The notes under the pieces were generated by a model. That model saw nothing but the letters and a program-made list of their open reading frames with translations, was not told the origin of the DNA and ran no database searches. Source: Pseudoxanthomonas suwonensis 11-1 (lineage in GTDB: Bacteria; Pseudomonadota; Gammaproteobacteria; Xanthomonadales; Xanthomonadaceae). Taken from it: 64,000 nucleotides of DNA. Both the position numbers and the translations under genes were made by a program. The stretch spans positions 248,001 through 312,000 of the forward strand of contig NC_014924.1 in the NCBI RefSeq assembly GCF_000185965.1, written 5' to 3'. Shown here one piece after another: positions 10,515 to 21,427 of the stretch; position 1 is the first letter of the stretch; the number at the start of each line of letters is the position of its first letter.

Positions 10515-11870
10515 GTGGCCGACGTCCGTCCGCCCTCGCGGCGTCCCCAGAACTCCCGCCCGGAGCGGCCGCTGGCCCCGGGCGTGGAGGTGCGCGTGCA
10601 CGCCGCGCGCGTGCTCGACGCGGTGGTCAACCGCGGCCGCTCGCTGAAGTCCGAGCTGGCCCCGGTGCTGCCGCGCCTGGCCGATCCGCGCGACCGCGCC
10701 CTGCTCGAGGCGGTGGTGTTCGCCGCCCTGCGCGGCCGCCACCGCTACGAGGCCGCGCTGCGCGGCTGGATGGCCAAGCCGCCGGGCGCCGGCGACGGTT
10801 CCCTGGTGGCCCTGCTGCTGGCCGGCTGCGCCCAGCTCGACGCGCTGCAGCTGCCGGCGCACGCAGCACTGGATGCCACGGTCGAGGCCGCGCGCGCGCT
10901 GGGCCGTCCGCACCAGGCCGGCCTGGTCAACGCCCTGCTGCGCCGTGCCCAGCGCGAGGGTTTCCCGGCCGCCGATCCGGCGGCGGCCTGGCCGCGCTGG
11001 CTGCGCATGAAGCTCGAGGCGGCCTGGCCGGAGCACGCGGCGGCGGTGTTCGCGGCCAGCGCGCATGCCGCGCCGCTGTGGCTGCGGGTCAACCGCCGCC
11101 TGGTCGGGCGCGACGAATACCGCGCCCGGCTGGAGGAGGCCGGCATCTCCGCCTCGCTCGATCCGCGCCTGCCCGACGGCCTGCGCCTGGACGAGCCGGT
11201 GCCGGTCGCCGCCTTGCCGGGCTTCGACCAGGGCCTGGTCGCGGTCCAGGACGGTTCCGCGCAGCAGGCCGCCGACGCCCTGGCCCCGGAGCCGGGCGCG
11301 CGCGTGCTCGATGCCTGCGCGGCGCCGGGTGGCAAGGCTGCGCACCTGATCGAACGCGATCCGACCCTGGAGCTGCTGGCGCTGGACGTGGACCCGCGCC
11401 GCCTGGCCCGGGTCGAGGACACCCTGCGTCGCGGCGGCCTGCTCGGCGAGCGCGTCCAGCTGCGCCCGGTCGACGCCACCGCCCCGGCGCTGTGGTGGGA
11501 TGGCTTCACCTTCGACGCGATCCTGCTGGACGCGCCGTGCTCGGCCACCGGCGTGGTCCGGCGCCAGCCGGACATCCTGCTGCACCGCCGGCCCGAGGAC
11601 ATCGGCTCGCTGGTGGCCGCGCAGGCACGCCTGCTGGATGCGGTGTGGCCGATGCTGCGGCCCGGCGGCATCCTGCTGTACGCGACCTGCTCGATCCTGC
11701 CGGAGGAGAACGCCGGCCAGGTCGAGGCCTTCCTTGCCCGTACCCCCGACGCGGTCGTGGTGCCGTTGCCGGAAGCCTTCGGCCATGCCGCAGGTCCCGG
11801 CCGCCAGCGCCTGACCGGCGAGGACGGCATGGACGGCTTCTTCTACGCACGCCTGCGGAAATCCGAGTGA
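10515..11870 (+). CDS. rsmB: 16S rRNA (cytosine-967-C5)-methyltransferase
   Basis: A 451-residue RsmB. An N-terminal NusB-like RNA-binding domain (about residues 25-160) precedes the SAM-dependent methyltransferase domain. The SAM loop is DACAAPGGK. The two family cysteines are in DAPCSATG (Cys342) and [11 protein letters not shown] (Cys392). It starts with GTG, two bases after the fmt stop, so translation is probably coupled. In many relatives a trkA or sensor-kinase gene comes next; here polysaccharide genes follow instead. Confidence 0.95.
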   Translation: MADVRPPSRRPQNSRPERPLAPGVEVRVHAARVLDAVVNRGRSLKSELAPVLPRLADPRDRALLEAVVFAALRGRHRYEAALRGWMAKPPGAGDGSLVALLLAGCAQLDALQLPAHAALDATVEAARALGRPHQAGLVNALLRRAQREGFPAADPAAAWPRWLRMKLEAAWPEHAAAVFAASAHAAPLWLRVNRRLVGRDEYRARLEEAGISASLDPRLPDGLRLDEPVPVAALPGFDQGLVAVQDGSAQQAADALAPEPGARVLDACAAPGGKAAHLIERDPTLELLALDVDPRRLARVEDTLRRGGLLGERVQLRPVDATAPALWWDGFTFDAILLDAPCSATGVVRRQPDILLHRRPEDIGSLVAAQARLLDAVWPMLRPGGILLYATCSILPEENAGQVEAFLARTPDAVVVPLPEAFGHAAGPGRQRLTGEDGMDGFFYARLRKSE

Positions 11871-11904
11871 CCTGACGCCCGACGCCACCACGAGTACCCC
11901 GGCC

Positions 11905-13623
11905 ATGCCGATGCAGGACCTGCGCAAGCGCGACTACTGGCTGTTCTGGACGATGGCCCTGCTGGTGCTCGGGGCGGGCCTGGGCCTGCGCGATCCGTGG
12001 CCGGCCGACGAACCACGCTTCGCCCTGGTGGCCAAGCAGATGGTGGAGAGCGGCAACTGGCTGTTCCCGCACCGCGGCACCGAGCTGTACTCGGACAAGC
12101 CGCCGATGCTGATGTGGCTGCAGGCGGCGTTCTACACGATCACCTCGGACTGGCGCGTGTCGTTCCTGCTGCCATCGCTGCTGGCGGGCCTGGGCACGCT
12201 GTGGTGCGTGCAGGACCTGGCCGGCCGCCTGTGGACCCGGCGCATCGGCCTCTACGCCTCGTGGGCGCTGTTGTTCGCGTTCCAGTTCACCTGGCAGGCG
12301 AAGAAGGCGCAGATCGACCCGCTGGTGACCTTCTTCATCACCCTGGCCAACTACGGCCTGCTGCGCCACCTGCTGCTGGGCCCGGCCTGGCGCTGGTGGA
12401 TCCTGGGCTGGTTCTTCGCCGGCATCGGCACCATCACCAAGGGCGTGGGCGTGCTGGCGCTGCTGATGCTGCTGCCGGCGGCGTTCGCCTCGCTGCGCGG
12501 CTGGCCGGGCGTGCGCCTGCACCTGCGCGATGCGCGCTCCTGGCTCGGTCCGCTGGCCTTCCTGCTGGCCGTGTCGCTGTGGCTGGTACCGGTGGTCAGC
12601 GTGGCGCTGGCGCAGGACCTGCCCGAGTACCGCGCCTACCTGGACGACATCCTGTTCCGGCAGACCGCCGGGCGCTATTCGCGGTCCTGGGACCACCACC
12701 AGCCGTGGTGGTACCACCTCGGCGTGATGGCAAGCATGTGGATCCCGCCGGCCTTGGCCCTGCCGTGGGCGATCCCGGCGTGGCGGCGGCGCCTGCGCCG
12801 GCTCGATCCGCGCTACCTGCTGCCGCTGGCGTGGTGGGCGCTGATCGTCGTGTTCTTCTCCATCCCCGACGGCAAGCGCGACGTGTACGTGATGCCGGCG
12901 CTGCCGATGATGTGCCTGGTGCTGGCGCCGCTGCTGCCCGGCCTGCTGCGCAGGCGCGCGGCGCGGTGGCTGCTGCTGGGGCTCGCGGTGCTGGTGGCGG
13001 TGCTGTTCCTGTACGGCGGCGCCGCGCTGCTGTCCGGGCATGGTTCGCTGGACGAACGCCTGCGCGACCGGCGCGGACTGGATCCGCAGGCGATCATCGC
13101 CGGCGGCTGGATGCTGCTGGCGATCGGCGTGTGGTGCCTGGGCTGCGTGCTCGCGTTCCGCCGCCATGCACTGGCCGCGCTGTTCGGCGGCCTGGCCGGG
13201 TTGTGGGTCACCTTCGGCCTGGTCGGCTACGGCCTGCTCAACGACGCCAGTTCCGCGCGCGGGGTCATGACCGCGGCTGGCGCGCGGATCGGTCCGGACG
13301 CCGAGCTGGGCCTGGTCGCCTGGAAGGAACAGAACCTGCTGATGGCCGATCGCCCGGCCGCCACTTTCGGTTTCAAGCGGCCCTGGGACGAGCAGCTGCA
13401 GCTGGGCGTGGCCTGGCAGGCGCAGGCGCCGGGGCGCTGGCTGCTGGTACTGGAGGACGTGCTGGAGCAGTGCATCGACCGCGAGCGGATCGAGCTGGCC
13501 GGCATCTCCAACCGCCGCCGCTGGTACCTGGTGCCGGCGCAGGCGGTGACCGGCCCGTGCGTGGCCACCGAGGAGGAAAAGGCACGCGCGGCGGCCAACC
13601 AGGACGGCGAGGACGACGGATAG
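11905..13623 (+). CDS. Family 39 (ArnT/PMT-type) glycosyltransferase
   Basis: A 572-residue integral membrane protein with about a dozen hydrophobic helices. The first periplasmic loop carries the acidic WPADEPRFA motif and YSDKPPMLMW, the pattern of ArnT and protein-mannosyl-transferase relatives that move sugars from polyprenyl phosphate donors. The C-terminal ~130 residues form a soluble domain. The acceptor cannot be told from sequence: lipid A, another glycolipid or a protein are all possible. It starts 34 bases after rsmB with a weak ribosome-binding site and precedes an O-antigen-ligase-like gene, which suggests a surface glycan role. Confidence 0.85.
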   Translation: MPMQDLRKRDYWLFWTMALLVLGAGLGLRDPWPADEPRFALVAKQMVESGNWLFPHRGTELYSDKPPMLMWLQAAFYTITSDWRVSFLLPSLLAGLGTLWCVQDLAGRLWTRRIGLYASWALLFAFQFTWQAKKAQIDPLVTFFITLANYGLLRHLLLGPAWRWWILGWFFAGIGTITKGVGVLALLMLLPAAFASLRGWPGVRLHLRDARSWLGPLAFLLAVSLWLVPVVSVALAQDLPEYRAYLDDILFRQTAGRYSRSWDHHQPWWYHLGVMASMWIPPALALPWAIPAWRRRLRRLDPRYLLPLAWWALIVVFFSIPDGKRDVYVMPALPMMCLVLAPLLPGLLRRRAARWLLLGLAVLVAVLFLYGGAALLSGHGSLDERLRDRRGLDPQAIIAGGWMLLAIGVWCLGCVLAFRRHALAALFGGLAGLWVTFGLVGYGLLNDASSARGVMTAAGARIGPDAELGLVAWKEQNLLMADRPAATFGFKRPWDEQLQLGVAWQAQAPGRWLLVLEDVLEQCIDRERIELAGISNRRRWYLVPAQAVTGPCVATEEEKARAAANQDGEDDG

Positions 13624-13699
13624 TGCGACCCGGCTCAGCCTTCGTTCCGCGTGCGCTCCCCAAGATGGCCCGCTCGGGGGTGAGCGGGCAGAGGGCAGG

Positions 13700-14935
13700 G
13701 TGCACGACGACGGCGACCGGAAGGGAATGCACACGCAACGCGCGCGGCAGCTTGCCGCCGCTGCGCTGTGGTGCCTGCCGGCGCTGGCGCTGACCGTTCC
13801 CAAGGGCCTGCTGCCGTTCGGCCTGCTGCTGCTGGTCTCCACCCTGATGGCTCCGGCCGCGGTGCTTGGCGCGCGCCGGATCGGCCTGCCGTTGGCCCTG
13901 GCCGGCGGCGTCGCCCTGCTGGCGATGGGCGTGGCCATGGTTTCCAGCCACTGGTCGGGCGGGGGAGGCATCGACAGCCGCGACCGCCTGCTGGTGCTGC
14001 CCTGGGCGATGGCCTGGGCCTGGGCGCTGCAGCCACCGTTGGCGGCCTTGTGGCGTGGCGCCATGGTCGGCCTGGCCTGTGCGGTGGTGGTGGCCTTCGT
14101 CCAGGTGGTGTCCGGCCTGGACCGCGCCTCCGCTTGGGTGAACGCGATCGTGTTCGCCGACGTCGTGCTGCTGCTGATGGTGCTGGCGGTGTTCTGCCGG
14201 CCACCGCGCAGCTGGCACTGGACGGTGTTCGGCCTGGCCTGCGGGGTGGTCGCGATCCTGTTCAGCGGCACCCGTGGTGCCTGGCCGGGCATGCTCCTGC
14301 TGCTGGGCGTGCTGGTGCTGGGCAGCGGCTGGAAGAGCTGGCGTTACCGCATGCTGCTGATGGGCACCGGCCTGGCCGGGATCATCGCCCTGGTCTTCGT
14401 GGTACCGGGCATCAGCGACCAGATGCGCCTGGCCGAGCTGCAGCAGGACATCGAGAAGATCGATGCCGGCGACCATGATTCCTCGGCCGGCGCGCGCCTG
14501 GAGCGGTTGCGCGTGGCCAGCGACGCCATCGCCGCACGGCCGTGGACGGGGGTCGGCTTCGCCCAGTTCGACCGTGCCATGGTCGAGCAGCTGCCGGCGT
14601 GCCAGGCGCCACGGCCGGCCGCGCGCTGCCATCTAGGCCATGCCCACAACGACCTGGCCGAATGGGCCGCGACCATGGGCATCCCCGGCGTGTCCGCGCT
14701 GCTGCTGCTGTACGGCGTGCCGCTGTTGATGTTCCTGCGGATGTGGCGACGTGCCGGTGCACCGCGGATGCGCGGCGTCGCCGCCGCCGGCGCGGTGCTG
14801 GTGTCGGTGTTCGTGCTGTGCGGCCTGACCCAGTCGATGTTCGCCCACCAGACCACCACCAGCGTCTATGCCGCACTGGTCGGCATCCTGCTGGGGCTGG
14901 GGCTTCGCGAGGCGGAAGCAGCGCGCAAGGATTGA
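13700..14935 (+). CDS. O-antigen ligase-like (WaaL/PF04932) membrane protein
   Basis: A 411-residue protein with about 10-12 membrane helices and the Wzy_C pattern: a long periplasmic loop with RLERLRVASDAIAARPWTGV, then GHAHNDLAEWAATMGIPG, where the His in HAHND is typical of WaaL. Such proteins join undecaprenyl-linked glycans to lipid A core or other acceptors. The GTG at 13700 has a GAGGG box four bases upstream; an ATG at 13727 in the same frame (MHTQRAR) is an equally plausible start and gives 402 residues. It ends facing the MFS gene. Ligase versus polymerase cannot be decided from sequence. Confidence 0.83.
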   Translation: MHDDGDRKGMHTQRARQLAAAALWCLPALALTVPKGLLPFGLLLLVSTLMAPAAVLGARRIGLPLALAGGVALLAMGVAMVSSHWSGGGGIDSRDRLLVLPWAMAWAWALQPPLAALWRGAMVGLACAVVVAFVQVVSGLDRASAWVNAIVFADVVLLLMVLAVFCRPPRSWHWTVFGLACGVVAILFSGTRGAWPGMLLLLGVLVLGSGWKSWRYRMLLMGTGLAGIIALVFVVPGISDQMRLAELQQDIEKIDAGDHDSSAGARLERLRVASDAIAARPWTGVGFAQFDRAMVEQLPACQAPRPAARCHLGHAHNDLAEWAATMGIPGVSALLLLYGVPLLMFLRMWRRAGAPRMRGVAAAGAVLVSVFVLCGLTQSMFAHQTTTSVYAALVGILLGLGLREAEAARKD

Positions 14936-15036
14936 TCTCATATCACCAGCCGCTCGATGGCCCGGAGTGTTCCAGGCGGTGTCGGTTACGCGGTAGGCGG
15001 ATAGTGACGCGTCGGTTGCCAATGCCGGGAGACCGA

Positions 15037-15070
15037 CCCTCTCCCCAACCCCGCTGCCGGTAGGAGAGGG
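15037..15070. repeat. CCCTCTCC-type intergenic repeat, copy 1
   Basis: An 8-base inverted repeat (15037-15044 CCCTCTCC with 15063-15070 GGAGAGGG). The left side reads GACCCTCTCCCCAACC and matches, base for base, the start of the repeat cluster at 27181. It lies in the 261-base gap between two converging genes. Confidence 0.6.
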
Positions 15071-15124
15071 GCCTGCTTCCCGCCGGGCTGCTGCAGCCGC
15101 AGCCCACTTCCAACCCATGAAAAA

Positions 15125-15151
15125 GCGCCGGCCCCATGGAGGGGCCGGCGC
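15125..15151 (-). terminator. Intrinsic terminator of the porin-MFS operon
   Basis: A perfect 11-base stem (15125-15135 with 15141-15151, GCGCCGGCCCC/GGGGCCGGCGC), loop ATGGA, followed on the minus strand by five T (A-run 15120-15124 on the plus strand). A second smaller hairpin (15163-15171 with 15174-15182) lies between it and the MFS stop at 15197. Confidence 0.85.
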
Positions 15152-15196
15152 CGGTGTCGCATCCGGTCCGCGGGCGGACCGGCACTGCCGCATCGG

Positions 15197-16852
15197 TCAG
15201 TTGATGTCGGCGTCCTTGGTCTCGCGCAGGAACAGGGTGCCGATCACCAGCGTCATGCACGCGACGATGATCGGATACCACAGGCCGTAGTACAGGTTGC
15301 CCGAGGCCGCCACCAGGGCGAACGAGATCGCCGGCAGGAAGCCGCCGAACCAGCCGTTGCCGATGTGGTACGGCAGCGACATGGAGGTGTAGCGGATGCG
15401 GGTCGGGAACAGTTCCACCAGGTAGGCGGCGATCGGGCCGTAGACCATCGTCACGTAGATGACCAGGATCCACAGCAGCAGGATGGTCATCGGGATGTTG
15501 ATGTTCTCGGTCGAAGCCTTCTCCGGGTAGCCCGCGTCGTTCAGTGCGGCCTTCAGCGCACCACCGAACTCGCTGGCCTTGGCCTTCAGCTCGTCGCCGG
15601 AGAACTGGCCGGCGTCATACGAGGTCACCGGGCGCTCACCGATGTGCACTTCGGCCACCGAACCCTTCGGCGCGGCCTGGATGGTGTACGGGACGCCGGC
15701 GCGGGCCAGCGCGGCCGTGGCCACGTCGCAGGAGCTGGTGAACTTGCGCACGCCCGCCGGATCGAACTGGAACGAGCAGGTGTCCGGATCGGCGATCACG
15801 ACGGCCGGCGAGCTCAGGCTGGCAGCCTCGGCGGCCGGGTTGGCGTAGTGGGTCAGGCCCTTGAAGATCGGGAAGTAGGTCACGGCGGCCAGCAGGCAGC
15901 CGGCCATGATGATCTTCTTGCGGCCGATGCGGTCGGACAGCCAGCCGAAGAACAGGAAGAACGGGGTGGCCAGGGCCAGCGCCGCGGCGATCAGCAGGTA
16001 GGCGGCGGTGGAGTCGACCTTCAGGATGCTCTGCAGGTAGAACAGGGCGTAGAACTGGCCGCAGTACCAGACCACCGCCTGGCCGGCGGTGGCGCCGAAC
16101 AGGACCAGCAGCATCAGCTTCAGGTTGCCGCTCTTGACCGAATCGCGGAACGGCTGCTTGGAGCCCTTGCCCTCGGCCTTCATCTGCTGGAACAGCGGGG
16201 ACTCGCTCAGCTGCAGGCGGATCCACACCGAAACGCCCAGCAGCACGATCGAAGCCAGGAACGGGATGCGCCAGCCCCAGGCCTCGAACGCCTCGGTGCC
16301 CAGGCCCAGGCGGCAACCCAGGATCACCAGCAGCGACAGGAACAGGCCCAGGGTCGCGGTGGTCTGGATGAAGCTGGTGTACAGGCCACGCTTGCCGACC
16401 GGGGCGTGCTCGGCCACGTAGGTCGCCGCGCCGCCGTACTCGCCGCCCATCGCCAGGCCCTGGGCCAGGCGCAGGATGATCAGGATGACCGGCGCGGCCA
16501 TGCCGATCGACTCGTAGTTGGGCAGCACGCCGACCAGGAAGGTCGAGATGCCCATGATCAGGATGGTGACCAGGAACGTGTACTTGCGGCCGATGCGGTC
16601 GCCGAGGCTGCCGAAGAAGGCCGCGCCGAACGGACGCACGAAGAAGCCGGCGGCGAAGGCCAGCAGCGCGAAGATCATGCCCGTGGTCGGGTTGACGCCG
16701 CTGAAGAACTGCTTGGCGATGATGGCCGCCAGCGAACCGTAGAGGTAGAAGTCGTACCACTCGAACACCGTGCCCAGGCTCGACGCGAAGATGACCTTCT
16801 TGTGGCCTGCAGTGAGCTCGCCCTTGGAGGCGTGTGCTGCTGTGCTGCTCAT
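15197..16852 (-). CDS. MFS transporter, metabolite:H+ symporter type, with large soluble insert
   Basis: A 551-residue MFS protein. The N-terminal half matches the MHS family (FASSLGTVFEWYDFYLYGSL, GDRIGRKYTF, then GLAMGGEYGGAATYVAEHAP), whose members co-transport organic acids or osmolytes with protons. A second SDRIGRKK loop marks the C-terminal half. Unusually, residues about 332-447 form a polar insert between two helices of the C-terminal half, with two cysteines (in PDTCSFQFDP and SSCDVATAAL) that could form a disulfide; MHS members are usually near 430-450 residues. The gene follows a porin gene by 14 bases and lies opposite acs, so a short carboxylate is a reasonable substrate guess, not shown by sequence. 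Confidence 0.9.
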   Translation of the reverse strand: MSSTAAHASKGELTAGHKKVIFASSLGTVFEWYDFYLYGSLAAIIAKQFFSGVNPTTGMIFALLAFAAGFFVRPFGAAFFGSLGDRIGRKYTFLVTILIMGISTFLVGVLPNYESIGMAAPVILIILRLAQGLAMGGEYGGAATYVAEHAPVGKRGLYTSFIQTTATLGLFLSLLVILGCRLGLGTEAFEAWGWRIPFLASIVLLGVSVWIRLQLSESPLFQQMKAEGKGSKQPFRDSVKSGNLKLMLLVLFGATAGQAVVWYCGQFYALFYLQSILKVDSTAAYLLIAAALALATPFFLFFGWLSDRIGRKKIIMAGCLLAAVTYFPIFKGLTHYANPAAEAASLSSPAVVIADPDTCSFQFDPAGVRKFTSSCDVATAALARAGVPYTIQAAPKGSVAEVHIGERPVTSYDAGQFSGDELKAKASEFGGALKAALNDAGYPEKASTENINIPMTILLLWILVIYVTMVYGPIAAYLVELFPTRIRYTSMSLPYHIGNGWFGGFLPAISFALVAASGNLYYGLWYPIIVACMTLVIGTLFLRETKDADIN

Positions 16853-16866
16853 ATGGATCCCCTTCC

Positions 16867-18210
16867 TCAGAAGCTGTACTTGATGGAGGTGTGCAGACGC
16901 TTGAGGTCACCCTCGCGGTCATCCTCGAGAGAACGCTGGGCCCAGCTGATTTCCGCGCCCACGTCCAGCTTCGGGAACGGCGAGTAGATCAGGTTCGCGT
17001 GGACCGACTGGGTACGCTCGGTAACGGCCCATCCGGTGAGGGCGGTGTCGTTGTCGAACTGCGAGGTGGCATACATCAGGTTGGTGCGGACCTTCGGGCT
17101 GAACACGTGCCGCCAGGCCACGAAGCCGCCGTAGCCGTCCACCGCGTTCAGCGCGCCGGTGGCATCGGCGACCGTGTCGCTGCCGACGCCGAAGGCCAGG
17201 TAGCGGCCGATGCCGCTGCCGCCGTTGACCGCCCAGCGGATGTCGTCGGTGGCGCCGAGGTTGAACTTGCCCGAGACGCTCAGCGCGGCGCCGGTCTCGG
17301 TCTCGTCCAGCCACTTGAACTGGCGCACCAGGCCGGCGACGGTGAAGTGGCCCCAGTCGCCCTTGGTCAGCCAGCGCGCGGTGATGTCGGGGGCGATGTT
17401 GTCCCCGCTGTTGAAGCGCGCGCCGGAGCTCAGGTACGGGGTGACGGTGGTCTGCGGGTTCTCGACCGAGACCGACCACGGGCCGTTGGTGTAGCGCACC
17501 TGGGCCTGGCGCACGAACACGGTGCCGTCGGTCGGGCCGACGAAGTCCACCGCGTCGGGCAGGGCGGCCACGTCCATGAAGTTGGACCAGGTCTGGCCGG
17601 CCAGCCAGTTGTTCCAGCTGACGTAGGCGTGGCGCAGGGTGACGGCATAGGTGTTGGTCGCGGTCTCGTTGCCGGCCAGGGCGTTGCTGCCGCCGCCGAA
17701 GAAGTCGGCCTCGACGTAGCCCTTGAACTTGTTGCCATCGGCGGTGACGTGGTCGACGCCCAGGCCGAAGCGCGAGAACTGCGCGTGGAAGTCGGTGTAC
17801 GGATCGCCGCCGTCGGCGCCGGGGCCGCCGACCGGGATGGTGCTCGGCACGTAGAACAACCGGCCCGACGAACCGTCGGCGATGCGGCCGTCGCTGGTCT
17901 CGGTGACCATCGCGTCCATCTTGATGAAGCCGGTGTACGAGAACGTGGTGCCCGGGTTGGCGGACGGGGTGATGGTGGTGGCCTGGATCGGCTGCTTGCC
18001 GGCGGGAACCGCCGGTGCCGCCGGCTGCGCGGCCTGCTGCTGGGTGGTGGCCGTTACCAGCGCCTGCACCTGGCGCTCGAGTTCGGCCACCCTCGCCTCG
18101 AGTTCCTTTTCGCGGTCGCTCTGCGCCATGGCGGCGCCAGGCACGGCCAGCGCGAGCAGCATTGCGGCTGCCAGCGGCCTGCGTACCAGTCTTGCGGGAT
18201 GCATGCTCAT
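16867..18210 (-). CDS. DcaP-like trimeric outer-membrane porin
   Basis: A 447-residue exported protein. A signal peptide (about residues 1-29, ending AMA) is followed by a short coiled coil (DREKELEARVAELERQVQAL), a Thr/Gln/Ala/Pro linker and a beta-barrel that begins FSYTGFIKMDAMV and ends in a C-terminal Phe (SIKYSF), as in outer-membrane barrels. This matches the DcaP porin family, whose Acinetobacter members take up negatively charged small molecules. The start at 18210 has AGAGGGG just upstream; an ATG two codons later is possible. It probably forms an operon with the MFS gene, giving outer- and inner-membrane steps for one substrate. Confidence 0.82.
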   Translation of the reverse strand: MSMHPARLVRRPLAAAMLLALAVPGAAMAQSDREKELEARVAELERQVQALVTATTQQQAAQPAAPAVPAGKQPIQATTITPSANPGTTFSYTGFIKMDAMVTETSDGRIADGSSGRLFYVPSTIPVGGPGADGGDPYTDFHAQFSRFGLGVDHVTADGNKFKGYVEADFFGGGSNALAGNETATNTYAVTLRHAYVSWNNWLAGQTWSNFMDVAALPDAVDFVGPTDGTVFVRQAQVRYTNGPWSVSVENPQTTVTPYLSSGARFNSGDNIAPDITARWLTKGDWGHFTVAGLVRQFKWLDETETGAALSVSGKFNLGATDDIRWAVNGGSGIGRYLAFGVGSDTVADATGALNAVDGYGGFVAWRHVFSPKVRTNLMYATSQFDNDTALTGWAVTERTQSVHANLIYSPFPKLDVGAEISWAQRSLEDDREGDLKRLHTSIKYSF

Positions 18211-18529
18211 TGCCCCTCTCTCCCTTGTGCTGCGAATGAGTGCTTTCGAAATGGCGGCCACCCGCCCCTCGCGGCTGGTCGCGACGGCACACTTCTCACG
18301 GCGCCATGCGAGCGCATATTCGCCATTAGTCGAAAATGCCACGGTATGGAGGGCCCGGGCCCGCCGTTGCTGGGCGCGGCCGCCAGGTGGGGTGGCCGGG
18401 CCAGGGACCTTTCGACCAAGGTAGTACCCGAACTGCTGCATTGCGTCACGAGCCTTGCGTCAAACTCGGGCCGTAGCCGCGCGCTTCCCGCGCATGGCGT
18501 CAGTCAAGGCATTCTGGAGGAGGGAAGCC
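18211..18529. other. Divergent control region between porin and acs
   Basis: This 319-base gap must hold the promoters of the porin-MFS operon (minus) and acs (plus). It contains an AT-richer island around 18316-18340, the palindromes TTTCGAAA near 18242 and GGGCCCGGGCCC near 18352, and a GGAGGAGGGA ribosome-binding site just before acs. I find no convincing -35/-10 pair and no sigma-54 consensus. No coding sequence is supported. Confidence 0.4.
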
Positions 18530-20473
<1,944 letters not shown>

Positions 20474-20477
20474 GGCG

Positions 20478-20596
20478 GTGATTCGTGATTAGTTATTGGT
20501 GATTCGCAAGGGCAAGGCGCTCTTTCGGTCATCATTGGGGCGGCGGTCCTGCCGCCCCCTGCTTTTACGAATCACGAATCACGAATCCCCAATCAC
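20478..20596. repeat. GAATC/GATTC iterated repeat flanking the acs terminator
   Basis: The left arm (20478-20506) repeats GTGATTCG-like units, and the right arm (20568-20596) repeats CGAATCAC units (ACGAATC three times). The two arms are complementary and could pair across the terminator stem at 20537-20558. Similar units occur inside the end of mreC (55576-55604) and, degenerate, near 605-620. Confidence 0.65.
20537..20566 (+). terminator. Intrinsic terminator of acs
   Basis: An 8-base perfect stem (20537-20544 GGGGCGGC with 20551-20558 GCCGCCCC), six-base loop, then CTGCTTTT. It lies between acs and the response regulator gene and is framed by the GAATC-type repeat arms. Confidence 0.75.
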
Positions 20597-20603
20597 GGCC
20601 CTT

Positions 20604-21269
20604 ATGACAATCCTGATCGCCGACGACCATCCGCTGTTCCGCGAGGCCCTGCGCGGGTCGATCCAGCGGATCCTGCCGGGCGCCGAACTGCACGAGGCCG
20701 ACAGCGTCGATGCGCTCTATGGCCTGGTCGAGGCGCATCCGGACGCCGACCTGCTGCTGATGGACCTCAACATGCCCGGCGCGCACGGCTTCAGCGCGCT
20801 GGTGCACCTGCGTGCCCAGCACCCGCAGCTGCCGGTGGTGGTGGTCTCGGCCCGCGAGGAGCCGGGGGTGATGCGGCGGGCGCTGGACCATGGCGCGCTG
20901 GGCTTCATCCCCAAGTCGGCCGACTCGGAGACCATCGGCACCGCGGTCGGCACCGTGCTGGACGGCGAGCGCTGGGCCCCGGCGGCGGCGGCGGCCGCCC
21001 CGGCGGTCAGCCGCGACGAGCACGAGGTCGCCCAGCGCCTGCGCGAGCTGACCCCGCAGCAGTTCCGGGTCCTGCAGATGCTTGGCGAGGGTCGCCTGAA
21101 CAAGCAGATCGCCTACGACCTGGGCGTATCCGAGGCGACCATCAAGGCCCACGTCACCGCGGTCCTGCGCAAGCTGGGGGTGGGCAACCGCACCCAGGCG
21201 GTGCTGATGGCCGGACGCCTGGCGGTGGATCCGGACGGGCTGGTCGTACCGCCCGAAGAACTGGACTGA
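20604..21269 (+). CDS. LuxR/NarL-family response regulator
   Basis: A 221-residue two-component regulator. The receiver domain (1-120) has the acidic pocket ADDHPLF, phospho-acceptor Asp in LLMDLNMPGAHG and a Lys in GFIPKSAD. The C-terminal LuxR helix-turn-helix includes LTPQQFRVLQML and LGVSEATIKAHVTAVLRKL. The ATG at 20604 gives the canonical MTILIADDHPLF start. Regulators of this type placed beside acs (AgmR/CrbR-like) control acetate use in Pseudomonas and Vibrio; that this one does the same is inference from position. No histidine kinase gene is adjacent. Confidence 0.93.
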   Translation: MTILIADDHPLFREALRGSIQRILPGAELHEADSVDALYGLVEAHPDADLLLMDLNMPGAHGFSALVHLRAQHPQLPVVVVSAREEPGVMRRALDHGALGFIPKSADSETIGTAVGTVLDGERWAPAAAAAAPAVSRDEHEVAQRLRELTPQQFRVLQMLGEGRLNKQIAYDLGVSEATIKAHVTAVLRKLGVGNRTQAVLMAGRLAVDPDGLVVPPEELD

Positions 21270-21353
21270 GGTCACAGAACGCCGGCTAACCCTTCCTTCG
21301 CAAGGCAAACACGCGGCTGAACGGGAATACCCTTCGGCCGCGTCCAAGCCCTT

Positions 21354-21366
21354 TGTGCGGCGCACA
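21354..21366. promoter_or_regulatory. 13-base palindrome upstream of opgH
   Basis: TGTGCG-G-CGCACA is a perfect inverted repeat with a one-base centre, 61 bases before the opgH start and directly next to an AATAAT box (21366-21371). This position suits an operator overlapping a promoter. No regulator can be assigned. Confidence 0.4.
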
Positions 21367-21427
21367 ATAATGCGACGCTTCCGGACTGGCCAAGCCAGGA
21401 ACCGGAATGCGACAGAGGGAGAGACCC

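Noticed and set aside
11506-14292. 928-codon minus-strand frame opposite rsmB and the two glycan genes
   Set aside because: Gln/Arg/Ala-rich shadow of membrane protein genes read in reverse; no start context or family.
18455-18529. Longer acs start 25 codons upstream
   Set aside because: A strong GGAGGAGGGA site precedes the ATG at 18530, and the upstream codons do not resemble Acs.
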